From: Kitasatospora phosalacinea
GTDB taxonomy: Bacteria > Actinomycetota > Actinomycetes > Streptomycetales > Streptomycetaceae
NCBI RefSeq assembly: GCF_030268885.1
Contig: NZ_BSSA01000014.1
Coordinates: 62,001-126,000 of the forward strand
Length of the DNA: 64,000 nucleotides
Direction: 5' to 3'
Numbering within the stretch: position 1 is the first letter of the stretch; every line of letters starts with the position of its first letter. The notes under the pieces are model-generated. The model was not told the origin of the DNA. It searched no databases and saw only the letters and a program-made list of their open reading frames with translations. This document shows, one piece after another, positions 41,991 to 50,575 of the stretch. The position numbers and the translations under genes were made by a program.

Positions 41991-44885
41991 GTGACGGAAA
42001 TCGGAGAACCGCGCGGCGCGTCGGCCCCGGAACCGGACGGCGGGGAGCGGCTGCGGCTGTGCCTGCTCGGGCCGGTGCAGGCATGGTGCGGGGAGCGGGA
42101 GTTGGAGCTCGGCCCGCCGCAGCAGCGGGCGCTGCTGACCGCGTTGGCGCTGCGGGCCCGCCGGATCGTGTCCGTCGACGAGCTGCTCGACGCGCTGTGG
42201 GAGGAGCCCCCGGCCCGGGCCGCCGCCATCGTGCGCACCTACGTGTCGCGGCTGCGGCGGGTGCTGGAGCCGGACCGGGTGCACCCGACGGTGCTGGTGT
42301 CCTCGGGCAGCGGGTACGTGCTGCGGCTCCCGGCGGACTGCGTGGACGCCGAGGTGTTCGAGGAGCGGGTCGCGGCGGCGGGCCGGGCCCGCGCGCTGGG
42401 CGACCCGGCCGGGGCGCTGGGGCTGCTGCGGGAGGCCTGCGGGCTGTGGCACGGCGAGCCGCTGGCCGGGCTGCCGGGGCCGCTGGCCCAGGCGCACCGG
42501 GCCCGGCTGGTCGAGCGTCGACTGAACGCCGTCCGGTCGTGGCTGGAGGCCGAGTTGGAGGCGGGGCGGCACGCGGAGGTGATCGGCGAGCTGACGGTGT
42601 GGGTCAGCCAGTACCCGCTGCTGGAGCCGATGCGCGAGCTGCTGATGCTGGCGCTGTACCGCGGGGGGCGGCAGGCCGAGGCGCTGGGCGTGTACGCGGA
42701 CGCCCGCCGGGCGCTGCTGGAGCAGCTGGGGGTGGACCCGGGTCCGCGGCTGCGCGAGCTGCACCTGGGCATCCTGTCGGGCGACCCGAAGCTGGCCGCG
42801 CCGCCCGTACCGGTGCCGGGTCCCGCGGCGAACGACGGACCCGCCGGGGGGCGGCCGACCCCGCCGGCCCAGCTGCCCGCCGACGTCTCCGACTACACGG
42901 GCCGGGACGAGCTGTGCGCGGCGCTCCGCGCGGACCTGGCGCCCGGCGGGGCGGCGATGCCGGTGGTGGGGCTGTCGGGCCTGGGCGGGGTGGGCAAGTC
43001 GACGCTCGCGGTGCACGTCGCGCATGCGGTGGCCGGGCAGTACCCGGACGGGCAGCTGTACGTGAACCTGCGGGGGGCGGGGGCGCTGCCCGCCGACCCG
43101 GGCGAGGTGCTGGCCGGTTTCCTGGCCGCGCTGGGGGTGGCGGACGCGGCGGTCCCGCCGGGGACGGCGGAGCGGGCCGCGCTGTTCCGCTCCCGGGTGG
43201 CGGGCCTGCGGGTGCTGATCGTGCTGGACGACGCCCGCGACGGGCGGCAGGTCGGGCCGCTGCTGCCCGGCAGCCGCTCGTGCGCGGTGCTGGTGACCGG
43301 CCGGGCCTGGCTGTCGGGGCTGCCGGTGACCCGGCAGCTCGTCCTGGAGCCGTTGACGCCCCGGGAGTCGGTGCGGCTGCTGGCGGCGATCGCCGGGGAG
43401 GAGCGGGTGGCGGCCGAGCCCGCGGCGGCCCGGCGGCTGGTGGCGGCCTGCGGGTTCCTGCCGCTGGCGGTGCGGACGGCGGCGTCCCGGCTGGCGGCCC
43501 GGCCGGCCTGGCAGGTGGCGCACCTGGTGGACCGGCTGGCCTCGGAGCGGCGGCGGCTGGCCGAGTTGGAGACCGGGGAGCTGGCGGTCGCCGCCTCGTT
43601 CCGGCTCAGCTACGAGCAGCTCGACCCGGAGACCGCCCGGGCGTTCCGGCTGCTGTCGCTGGCGGACGGGCCGGGGGTGTCCTCGGCGGCGGCCGCGGTG
43701 CTGCTGGGGCTGCCGGAGGCGGCGGCGGAGCGGCTGGCCGAGGCGCTGACCGACCTGGGGCTGCTGTCCTGCCCGTACCCGGGCCGCTACCAGTACCACG
43801 ACCTGCTGCGGCTGTTCGCCCGCGAGCTGGTCCGGGAGGTGGACGGGGAGGCCGCCGGGCGGGCGGCCGTCGAGCGGCTGCTGCGGCACTACCTGGCGGC
43901 GGTGGCGGACCTGTACCGGGTGGTGCGGCCCGGCTACCCCTTCCCGGACCTGGTGGCGGCGGGGGTTCCCGGGCCCGGGTTCGCCGGGGCGGCCGAGGGA
44001 CTGGCCTGGGCCCGGCGGGAGGTGCCCGCGGTGCTGGCGCTCGCCGGGCAGGCGGCGCTGGACCCGGACGGGCCGCTGGCGGTGGTCGCGGACCTGACGC
44101 TGGTGCTGATCCAGCTGATCGACCTGGGCACGGCCGTGCCGGAGCTGTGCGACCTGGCCGGGCGGGTGGCCGGGGCCGCGGCGGCGGCGGGCCTGCCGGA
44201 GAGCGAGGCGCGGGCCCGGTACACGCTGATGTGGGCGCAGCGGGAGTTCCAGCGCACCCGGCAGGCCCGCTCCGAGGCGGTCCGGGTGGTGGCGCTGGCC
44301 CGGCGGACGGGACAGGCGGCGCTGCTGCCCGGCGCGCTGGTCGTCCTGGCGCTGACCGGTCTGCCGCACTGCACCGACGAGGAGGTCGTCGCCTGGTGCG
44401 AGGAGGCGGTGGCGCTGAGCGCCGAGCTGGGCAACCCGTCGGCGCACGCCTTCGTCGAGGGGATGGCGGCGCTGGCCGACCTCGCGGTGGAGCGGCCGGA
44501 GTCGGCGCTGCGCCGGGCCGAGCGGAGCCTGGCGGCCTTCCGGGGCCTCGGTGACTTCGTCGGCCAGGTGCACATGCTGTACGCCCGGGCGACGGCGCTG
44601 CACGGGACGGGGCGGTTCGAGGAGGCGTGCCGGGACTACGAGGAGTGCCTGGGGGCGCTGCGGGTGCTCGGCGCCTGGGACCGGATGCCGGGCGTGCTGG
44701 TGTCGCTGGCCGCGTCCTGCCGGGCGGCGGGGCGTCCCGCCCGGGCGTTGGAGGCGGCCGAGCAGGCGCTGGCGATCGCCGAGCGGGTCGGTCTGGAGCA
44801 CCGCCGGGCGAACGCGCTGAGCGCCATCGAGCAGGCGCGGGCCGACCTCGGGGAGCGCGGCCGCGGGCGGAGCTGTCTGGCGTAG
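41991..44885 (+). CDS. AfsR/SARP family regulator with NB-ARC and TPR domains
   Basis: A 964-residue regulator. The OmpR-like winged helix is at about residues 15-105 (LGPPQQRALLTALALRARRI, TYVSRLRRVLEP). A bacterial transcriptional-activation domain follows at about 110-255 (LLMLALYRGGRQAEALGVYA). The NB-ARC ATPase has Walker A GLSGLGGVGKSTLAVHVAHA near residue 330, and VLIVLDDARDGRQVGPLLPG. C-terminal TPR-like helices run to the end. Full-length AfsR-like proteins integrate signals and switch on antibiotic genes. GTG 41991 start. It is the likely activator of the cluster to its right. Confidence 0.92.
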   Translation: MTEIGEPRGASAPEPDGGERLRLCLLGPVQAWCGERELELGPPQQRALLTALALRARRIVSVDELLDALWEEPPARAAAIVRTYVSRLRRVLEPDRVHPTVLVSSGSGYVLRLPADCVDAEVFEERVAAAGRARALGDPAGALGLLREACGLWHGEPLAGLPGPLAQAHRARLVERRLNAVRSWLEAELEAGRHAEVIGELTVWVSQYPLLEPMRELLMLALYRGGRQAEALGVYADARRALLEQLGVDPGPRLRELHLGILSGDPKLAAPPVPVPGPAANDGPAGGRPTPPAQLPADVSDYTGRDELCAALRADLAPGGAAMPVVGLSGLGGVGKSTLAVHVAHAVAGQYPDGQLYVNLRGAGALPADPGEVLAGFLAALGVADAAVPPGTAERAALFRSRVAGLRVLIVLDDARDGRQVGPLLPGSRSCAVLVTGRAWLSGLPVTRQLVLEPLTPRESVRLLAAIAGEERVAAEPAAARRLVAACGFLPLAVRTAASRLAARPAWQVAHLVDRLASERRRLAELETGELAVAASFRLSYEQLDPETARAFRLLSLADGPGVSSAAAAVLLGLPEAAAERLAEALTDLGLLSCPYPGRYQYHDLLRLFARELVREVDGEAAGRAAVERLLRHYLAAVADLYRVVRPGYPFPDLVAAGVPGPGFAGAAEGLAWARREVPAVLALAGQAALDPDGPLAVVADLTLVLIQLIDLGTAVPELCDLAGRVAGAAAAAGLPESEARARYTLMWAQREFQRTRQARSEAVRVVALARRTGQAALLPGALVVLALTGLPHCTDEEVVAWCEEAVALSAELGNPSAHAFVEGMAALADLAVERPESALRRAERSLAAFRGLGDFVGQVHMLYARATALHGTGRFEEACRDYEECLGALRVLGAWDRMPGVLVSLAASCRAAGRPARALEAAEQALAIAERVGLEHRRANALSAIEQARADLGERGRGRSCLA

Positions 44886-44930
44886 GCAATGGCGCGCCGC
44901 CTCCGGGGACGTTTCCCCCGCAATTCCGTG

Positions 44931-44991
44931 ATCTCGCCGAGATATTCGACGCAGGGGGCGCAACGACCATCACGGGTCAATCACGGATCAA
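44931..44991. promoter_or_regulatory. palindrome and 11-bp direct repeats downstream of the SARP gene
   Basis: ATCTCGCCGAGAT (44931-44943) is a perfect palindrome. TCACGGGTCAA and TCACGGATCAA lie contiguously at 44970-44980 and 44981-44991, an 11-bp-period direct repeat as used by SARP proteins. The remaining part of the 571-bp gap 44886-45456 is low-complexity (GGCGGGCTTCGGGGC-type repeats around 45070-45110) with no gene I can support. Confidence 0.5.
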
Positions 44992-45456
44992 TTCCGGCGG
45001 GAACTGGTGGGCGGCGGGCGGGCGTTCGGCGGCATTCGCCCGGGGTGGCTTCCGGAGCGGGTTCCGGGACGGCGGGCTTCGGGGCGGCGGGCTTCGGGGC
45101 GGAAGCCGGGCGGCGGAAGTCGGTCGGCGGGCGGCGGGAATTCCCGGCCGGATTCCGTCGGCCCGTTCCGGGCCGGCCCCGGGGCAGGGCGCGCTGCCCC
45201 ATCGGGCAGGGTCGGCGGTCGACGGGGACGGATCGGGGGCCGCGCGTTGACGCCCCGTTCGGGGCTGGTCCAGGGTGGTGGAACCAGGCCGCCCGCGGTG
45301 CCGCCGCAGCCCTCCGCCGCAGTCCTCCGCCCCCGCCGACGGGCCCGCCGACGGGCCGTCCGGGGCGGCGCGGCGGGCCGCTCCGGGCGCCTCCTCCCCG
45401 CTCGGCCGCCCGGCGGCCGCAGCGGATCCGACGACCGGACGGAGATCCCCACCGCC

Positions 45457-46761
45457 ATGCAACGTGTCTGCCTCGCCCTGCCCACCATGCGGGCCTGTCC
45501 CGGCACCATCGTGGACCTCGCCGAGGAGGCGGCCTACGCCGTCGCGACCTTCGGGGCCGAGGTGCACCTCCTCGTCCTCGACACCACCGTGGGCGCCGAC
45601 TTCGCGAAGAACGCGGACGCCGTGGCCTCGCTGGCCCCCTCCCCCGGCGTGTTCGTCCACCACCTCGGCAACGAGGCGCAGCACGCGTTCTTCCGCGACG
45701 TGGCGCAGCGCTCCGGCGCCGCCGACCCCGGGCTGCTGCTCGACCTGATGCTGCCGCAGGACGTCGCGTACGGCTCCTGCGTCAACCGGGTCTTCCTGGG
45801 CGCGGCCGCGCTGGGCTGCACCTCGGCGCACCTGCGCAACGACGACTTCGACTACCGGGTCGTCGACGGCCGGAAGATGTTCCCGATCCACCACGAGCTG
45901 CTGTCGATCGGCAAGCCCGCCGGGGAGGCGGCGGCCGGGGTGGCCCGCTCGGTGCTCGACCCGGCGGACGCGGACCGGCCGGTGATGCTGGTCAGCGCGT
46001 CCTTCATGGGCGAACTCAACGTGGACATCGGCGAGATCGCCGAGCTGGACCCGGAGGTCTACCGGGACCTGGTGCGCCTGTGGACGCCGCGGGTGTGGAC
46101 GCGGGAGCAGCAGGACGCGATGGTCGAGATCTCCTTCAAGGGCGCCGAGCCGGAGACCTTCGACCCCGACGACTCGGTGCTCGGCGTGCCGGACATCTGG
46201 GACGTCTACATGTGCAACGTCGCCATCGACCACCGGGGTTACGAGGTGCTGCCGCTGGTGCCCTCGCTGCGCACCATCGGCGCCGACTACGCGCTGCTGC
46301 ACGCGCTGGTCCACTCCGAGCTGCCCGCCGTCATCCACCGGCGGCACATCGTCAACTACTACACGCCCGAACGCCGGAGCGGTGCCGGGTTCGTCTCGTA
46401 CCAGCTGCGCTTCGTGAAGATGCTGCTGTCGATGCTGTACCTGTACCCGGTCTACGGGCAGATGATCGACCTCGGCCGGGGGCTGCTGGACGAACGGCAC
46501 GTGCTGCGGGTCGAGCCGGTGCTCGGTCTGGTGCGCAGCACCGTCGACCTGGAGCGGGACACCAACGAGACCTGCCTGGACGAGGTGGACCGCCTCTACC
46601 GCAAGCTGGGCGGCAAGTACGCCGAGCTGGCGGACGTGGTGGCCGGGCAGCGGCAGCAGCTGCTGGACGAGGCCCGGGAGGACGCCGTGCGCTGGGCGGT
46701 GCTGATCGAGGCGTGGGCGCCGATGGTGGCCGCCGCCCGCGAGCGGGGGCTCGGCGGGTGA
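45457..46761 (+). CDS. unrecognised 434-residue protein, possibly DUF6271
   Basis: I do not recognise this family with certainty; it may be DUF6271. The N-terminus (VCLALPTMRACPGTIVDLAE, then EVHLLVLDTTVGADFAKNAD) looks Rossmann-like. LRNDDFDYRVVDGRKMFPIH has acidic residues that could bind a nucleotide-sugar metal, and VLVSASFMGELNVDIGEIAE follows. A glycosyltransferase A-like fold is a guess. The ATG 45457 is the best start; the frame is open upstream through repetitive sequence. The next gene overlaps its stop by 4 nt, so it belongs to a two-gene unit at the left end of the cluster. Confidence 0.6.
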   Translation: MQRVCLALPTMRACPGTIVDLAEEAAYAVATFGAEVHLLVLDTTVGADFAKNADAVASLAPSPGVFVHHLGNEAQHAFFRDVAQRSGAADPGLLLDLMLPQDVAYGSCVNRVFLGAAALGCTSAHLRNDDFDYRVVDGRKMFPIHHELLSIGKPAGEAAAGVARSVLDPADADRPVMLVSASFMGELNVDIGEIAELDPEVYRDLVRLWTPRVWTREQQDAMVEISFKGAEPETFDPDDSVLGVPDIWDVYMCNVAIDHRGYEVLPLVPSLRTIGADYALLHALVHSELPAVIHRRHIVNYYTPERRSGAGFVSYQLRFVKMLLSMLYLYPVYGQMIDLGRGLLDERHVLRVEPVLGLVRSTVDLERDTNETCLDEVDRLYRKLGGKYAELADVVAGQRQQLLDEAREDAVRWAVLIEAWAPMVAAARERGLGG

Positions 46762-47255
46762 GCGGGGAGTTCCTGGTCCGGCAGCTGGCCGAGGGGGACT
46801 GGGACGCCGTGGTCGCGCTGGAGCACGACGCCTACGCGGCCGACGGCCTGTCGGAGGGGCGGGAGGCGCTGCGGTCCCGGGCCCGCTGCTCGCCGGAGAC
46901 CTGCTACGTGCTGGAGCAGCGCGGCACCGTCCGCGGCTACCTGCTGAGCCTGCCGTACCCGCCGCTGCGCTGCCCGGACCTCGCCGTGGCGGAGGGCGGG
47001 GCGTTCGCCTCGGACAACCTGCACGTGCACGACCTGGTGCTGGCCGAGGAGTTGCGCGGTCGGGAGCTCGCCGCGGTGCTGATGGAGCACGTGCACGCGC
47101 GGGCGGTGGAGCGGGGGTTCGCGCAGGTCTCGATGGTCGCGGTGCGCGGCAGCGACATCCTGCTGCGCTTCTACGGCTACCGCGCGCACCGGGAGGTGGC
47201 CGTGCCCGCGTCGTACGGGCGGCGGGCGGTCTACATGTCGCGGCCGGTGGGCTGA
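46758..47255 (+). CDS. GNAT family N-acetyltransferase
   Basis: A 165-residue GNAT protein. LVRQLAEGDWDAVVALEHDA opens it, LHVHDLVLAEELRGRELAAV carries the beta4/acetyl-CoA loop (R-G-R-E-L in place of the usual G-x-G), and VAVRGSDILLRFYGYRAHRE ends the fold. It starts at a GTG overlapping the preceding stop (GTGA), so it is coupled to the 434-residue protein. It may acylate an intermediate of the pathway. Confidence 0.78.
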   Translation: MSGEFLVRQLAEGDWDAVVALEHDAYAADGLSEGREALRSRARCSPETCYVLEQRGTVRGYLLSLPYPPLRCPDLAVAEGGAFASDNLHVHDLVLAEELRGRELAAVLMEHVHARAVERGFAQVSMVAVRGSDILLRFYGYRAHREVAVPASYGRRAVYMSRPVG

Positions 47256-47270
47256 CGGCGCACGTGCGCG

Positions 47271-47302
47271 GGGCCCGACCGGTGCGGTTGCCGGTCGGGC
47301 CC
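47271..47302. terminator. bidirectional terminator, 12-bp stem
   Basis: GGGCCCGACCGG (47271-47282) pairs perfectly with CCGGTCGGGCCC (47291-47302) around an 8-nt loop. It lies between the convergent GNAT and phosphopantetheinyl transferase genes. Confidence 0.88.
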
Positions 47303-47326
47303 GGTTCGCTTGCCGCACAGGCGGGT

Positions 47327-48052
47327 TCAGGCGCTCCAGGTGCGGTGGCGGACGGTGAAGGGGCGGTCGGTGTCGGCGGCGACCGCCGCGCGGAACGGGC
47401 CCGGCACCGGGACGTCGGCCAGCCAGAGCGGGCCGGGTCCGAGCGGGGCGGCGTCGGCCAGGCGCAGCGGGGAGGGTCCGGCCAGCGGGAGGCCGAGGCC
47501 CTGGGCGAGGCGTCCGCCGTGGACCTTGACGCAGGCCTCGCGGCGGCACCACAGGCGGGTGAAGCGGTCGGCGCCGTCGGCGGGGGTGGGCGCCTGGAGG
47601 ACGAGCGCGGCGTCGGCGGCCGGGAAGTGGCGGCGGGCGATCCGCGCGCCGATCTCGGGCCGGGCGAGCCGCTCGACGTCCGCGCCGACCCGGCGTCCGA
47701 CGGCGAGGGCCAGCAGCGCGAGCGCCCCCGAGCCGGACCAGTTGACCTGGAGCGGCTCGGCGGCGGCGGGGAGGACGGGTTCGGGCTTGCCGTGCGGGCC
47801 GTAGCGCCACACCAGGTCGGCGGGCGCGAGGCCGAGCCGTTCGGCGACGAGCAGCCGGACGGCGCCCCGGGCCACCGCGAACCGTCCGCCCTCGGCCGGG
47901 TCGTGGGCGCGGTCGGCCCGGTCGCGTTCCGCGGGGTCGAGCAGGGCGTGGAGGCGGTGCACGACGTGCGGGGGCTGGTCGGTGGGGATGCTCCAGACGT
48001 CGATGACGTCGGCGGCGTCGCCGGTGCGGCGGGGGGTGTCGGGGGTGTTCAC
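47327..48052 (-). CDS. 4'-phosphopantetheinyl transferase (Sfp type)
   Basis: A 241-residue Sfp-superfamily enzyme that loads carrier proteins with phosphopantetheine from CoA. Motifs: VNWSGSGALALLALAVGRRVGADVE (here VGADVERLARPEI, the Mg-binding GxDxE), and FTRLWCRREACVKVHGGRLA (W.x.KEA-like, here RREA..K). The usual KEA lysine is an arginine, a conservative change. It ends the leftward operon: its start overlaps the stop of the ketosynthase-like gene by 4 nt. Expected to activate the discrete ACPs of this cluster. Confidence 0.9.
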   Translation of the reverse strand: MNTPDTPRRTGDAADVIDVWSIPTDQPPHVVHRLHALLDPAERDRADRAHDPAEGGRFAVARGAVRLLVAERLGLAPADLVWRYGPHGKPEPVLPAAAEPLQVNWSGSGALALLALAVGRRVGADVERLARPEIGARIARRHFPAADAALVLQAPTPADGADRFTRLWCRREACVKVHGGRLAQGLGLPLAGPSPLRLADAAPLGPGPLWLADVPVPGPFRAAVAADTDRPFTVRHRTWSA

Positions 48053-48849
48053 GGCAGGGTCAGCGTACTGAGTCGGCCCAGGCGCCGGTCGTGGTCGGCG
48101 ACCAGCAGCGGGCGGCGGGCGGGGAGGCGGTCGGCCAGCAGGGTCCAGAGGCCGGTGAAGGGCTGTCCGGGGCGGGCCGCCTCGGCGCCGCCGGGGAGGC
48201 CGTGGTCGGCGAGTCCGGCGGAGAGCAGCAGCGCTGCGCCGTCGCCGAGTCGGCGGTGCTCGTCGCGGGCGGCGCGCAGGGCCCGGGCGCCGTCCGGCTG
48301 GTTCTGCCCGCGCACCCGCAGCCCCTCCCCCGGGGCCTCCTCGCAGACCAGGACGACGGCGCGGTGCTCGAGGGGCAGTTCCACCGGCTCGGGGGGCTCG
48401 TGGTGCAGGGCGCTCTGCTCGGCGAGCACGACCACGGCCCGGCGGCAGCCGCCGGTGCGGTGGTGGAGGGCGGCCAGGCGCAGGGCGGTGAAGGCGGCGG
48501 CGCTGCCCTGGTCGCAGACGGCGAAGGCGGTCGGCTGCCCGGGGCAGTGGCTGCTGAGCCGGAGCGAGGCGGGGGCGGCGGGCCGGACGTCCGGGGAGGA
48601 GAAGGCGAGGATCAGCAGGTCCGCGGGTTCGCCCCCGGGCAGGGCGCGTTCCAGCAGGGCGGCGCCCATCTCCGCGTAGTCGTGCCCGGCGCCCGCGCTC
48701 AGCAGGTCCTCGCGCAGCGGCAGGCCGTACGGGCGGACCAGGTCGCCGGTGAAGGTGCGCAGGTCGGGGTGGAGCGCGGCGGCGGCGTGGTCGGCGAACC
48801 CGGCGGCGACCGCCCTGGTCACGCGCAGGCCGCGGGTCTGGGCGGGCAC
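48049..48849 (-). CDS. ketosynthase/KAS III-like protein lacking the catalytic cysteine
   Basis: A 266-residue thiolase-fold-like protein. LLILAFSSPDVRPAAPASLR, then TAFAVCDQGSAAAFTALRLA, then CRRAVVVLAEQSALHHEPPE follow the N-terminal half of KAS enzymes. The nucleophile position reads DQGSAAAF rather than AxCSG, so no active cysteine is apparent there, and no catalytic His/Asn region is clear. It may be a structural partner of the KAS III-like enzyme. GTG 48849 starts 4 bases after the ACP stop. Assignment to the superfamily is moderate. Confidence 0.6.
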   Translation of the reverse strand: MPAQTRGLRVTRAVAAGFADHAAAALHPDLRTFTGDLVRPYGLPLREDLLSAGAGHDYAEMGAALLERALPGGEPADLLILAFSSPDVRPAAPASLRLSSHCPGQPTAFAVCDQGSAAAFTALRLAALHHRTGGCRRAVVVLAEQSALHHEPPEPVELPLEHRAVVLVCEEAPGEGLRVRGQNQPDGARALRAARDEHRRLGDGAALLLSAGLADHGLPGGAEAARPGQPFTGLWTLLADRLPARRPLLVADHDRRLGRLSTLTLP

Positions 48850-48853
48850 CGGG

Positions 48854-49168
48854 TCAGTCCTCGTCGGTGTGGTGCCCGACGACGTAGTCGGTGAGGCGGT
48901 CGACGGTGCGGATGTCGTCGATGGCGAGGTGCTCGACGTCGACCTGGATGGCGAGCGTCTCCTCGATGTCGAGGACGAGTTCGACGATGCCGGAGGAGGT
49001 GAGGCCGTAGTCGTCGAAGAAGCAGGCGTTCTCGGGGACGTCGGCGAGCGCGACGCCCAGCACGCGCGGCAGGACCTCCTCGATGCCGCGCCGGATGCGC
49101 TCGCGCACCTCGGGGTCGGTGGCGGCGGTTGCGGGCGACTCGCTTGTGGGCGGGGCGGATTCAGGCAT
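48854..49168 (-). CDS. acyl carrier protein
   Basis: A 104-residue ACP with about 20 disordered N-terminal residues, then IRRGIEEVLPRVLGVALADV and FFDDYGLTSSGIVELVLDIE. The phosphopantetheine site is TSSG rather than DSL, with the serine kept and a valine-glutamate-leucine helix following. Encoded between the KAS III-like enzyme and its cysteine-less partner, so it probably carries the starter or first-step acyl group. Confidence 0.85.
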   Translation of the reverse strand: MPESAPPTSESPATAATDPEVRERIRRGIEEVLPRVLGVALADVPENACFFDDYGLTSSGIVELVLDIEETLAIQVDVEHLAIDDIRTVDRLTDYVVGHHTDED

Positions 49169-49214
49169 GGGTGGACCGTCCGGTGGTGGGTGGGTGGGCG
49201 GGGCGGCAGGGGCG

Positions 49215-50147
49215 TCAGTGCTGCAGGACCATGGCCGCGAAGGTGGCGCCGATGCCGGCCGCGGCGATCAGGTAGGGGTCGCCGGGGCGGAGCGCTCCGC
49301 GGGTGGTGGCGGTGTGCAGGTTGACGAAGGCGTCCGCGGCGAAGCTGTGTCCGACCGCGGGCACGTTCTCCAGGAGCACCCGCTCGACGGGGAGGCCGAG
49401 TTCGCGGCAGGTGGTCCGCCAGGAGGCCCGGTTGACGTTGTGCGGGAGCAGCAGGGCGAGGTCGGCGAGGTCGAGGCCCGCCCGGTCGAGGGCGGTCCGG
49501 ACGGTCTCGACCATGGTGGGCTGGTACTCCCGCTGGTAGCGGGTCATCAGCTCCGGGTCGTCGACCGGTCGGCCGTGGAACTCGGGGCGCTGGCGCACCG
49601 CGTAGGAGAGCACGCGGTTGCGCTCGCCGTCGGCGCTGACCAGGCAGGCCGTCGCGGCCTCGGCGAAGATCGTGGTGTCGGGGAGGACCTGGGCGTCCCG
49701 GGTGAAGGTCTTCTCCCCCGCCACCACCAGGGCCAGCGCCGACGGGTCGCCGTCGTCCGCGAGCAGGCGCCCGGCCAGGTCGACGGCCAACAGGGAGGCG
49801 GCGCAAGCCTGTTGGGTGACGGTGAACGCCTCCGCACGGGTGAGGCCGAGGCGTTCCCCCAGCTGGTGCAGGGGGTTGATCGGGTAGGGCGCGGCGACCG
49901 GCGTGCTGCGGGCGTGCAGCAGGTACCGGACGCGGTGTTCGTTGCCGCGCAGTCCGGGCAGCGCCCGGGCGGCGGGTTCCAGCAGGTCGAGCAGCGTCCC
50001 GTCCGGGTCCAGGCGCACCTGGTCCAGGCCGTGGAAGCGGCGGAGGATTCGGAGTTGACGTGGGGTAAGGCCGATCCGGGCGCCCACGTCCTCGATCGGT
50101 TCGAGTCGCGGGGGGAGGTGGACGGCCACTGCCTCCAGTGCGGTCAC
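49215..50147 (-). CDS. KAS III-like (FabH-type) 3-oxoacyl-ACP synthase
   Basis: A 310-residue thiolase-fold enzyme. Cys115 is in TVTQQACAASLLAVDLAG and His236 in LALLLPHNVNRASW, both as in FabH. The third position, usually Asn in GNTSAAS, is His267 in ENVPAVGHSFAADAF. A C-H-H triad suggests unusual condensation or acyl-transfer chemistry. GTG 50147 is the best start; a -10/-35 pair ends just before it. Heads a four-gene leftward operon with ACP, ketosynthase-like protein and PPTase. Likely starter-unit or acyltransfer enzyme. Confidence 0.82.
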   Translation of the reverse strand: MTALEAVAVHLPPRLEPIEDVGARIGLTPRQLRILRRFHGLDQVRLDPDGTLLDLLEPAARALPGLRGNEHRVRYLLHARSTPVAAPYPINPLHQLGERLGLTRAEAFTVTQQACAASLLAVDLAGRLLADDGDPSALALVVAGEKTFTRDAQVLPDTTIFAEAATACLVSADGERNRVLSYAVRQRPEFHGRPVDDPELMTRYQREYQPTMVETVRTALDRAGLDLADLALLLPHNVNRASWRTTCRELGLPVERVLLENVPAVGHSFAADAFVNLHTATTRGALRPGDPYLIAAAGIGATFAAMVLQH

Positions 50148-50154
50148 CCCGGTT

Positions 50155-50183
50155 AGTATTCCCACGCCCTGCGGGTCGCACAA
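50155..50183 (-). promoter_or_regulatory. leaderless promoter of the KAS III operon
   Basis: On the minus strand TTGTGC (50178-50183), a 17-bp spacer and AATACT (50155-50160) precede the GTG at 50147 by about 7 bases. The transcription start is therefore expected at or next to the GTG, giving a leaderless mRNA. Confidence 0.65.
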
Positions 50184-50245
50184 GCGATCACCGCCCCGGG
50201 GCCCCCTCCCTCACCCCGTTGCCGTCGAGCCGGTGGAGCCTTCCG

Positions 50246-50575
50246 ATGACCGATTCCCAGCCTTCCTCCGCATGCCCACGAACCGCCTCCGAGCTGGGCT
50301 CCGCGCCGCCGCCCGGGCCGCCCGCCGCCCTGGACCCGGGGCTGCTGGCCGCGCTGGCCGAGGCCGCCGACGCTCTGCCCGAATGGGCACGGTCGTTGGC
50401 CCCGACGGACCGACTCGATGCCGATCTCGCCTTGGACGAGAGCGAGTTGACCGTCCTGGACGCGCTGCTGCGGGAGCGCTTCGGCGCCGACCTGGGCGCG
50501 CTGCGGGCCGGTCTCGACCTGGACGGCCTGGCCGCGCTGACCGTCGGCGACCTGGCGGAGCTGGTGCGCCGGTGA
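50246..50575 (+). CDS. ACP-like protein without the phosphopantetheine serine
   Basis: A 109-residue protein. After a Pro-rich N-terminus it has an ACP-like four-helix pattern: LAPTDRLDADLALDESELTV, then LLRERFGADLGALRAGLDLD, then VGDLAELVRR. Where ACPs have D-S-L, this reads D-E-S when aligned on the following ERFG, so the attachment serine appears displaced or missing. It overlaps the glycosyltransferase gene by 4 nt. It may be a degenerate ACP serving as a docking protein for the transferase. Confidence 0.6.
   Translation: MTDSQPSSACPRTASELGSAPPPGPPAALDPGLLAALAEAADALPEWARSLAPTDRLDADLALDESELTVLDALLRERFGADLGALRAGLDLDGLAALTVGDLAELVRR

Noticed and set aside
40845..44963. 1372-codon minus-strand frame through the SARP gene
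   Set aside because: Only its last 242 codons (from GTG 41573) form the LuxR-type gene; the rest is antisense to the well-supported SARP coding sequence.
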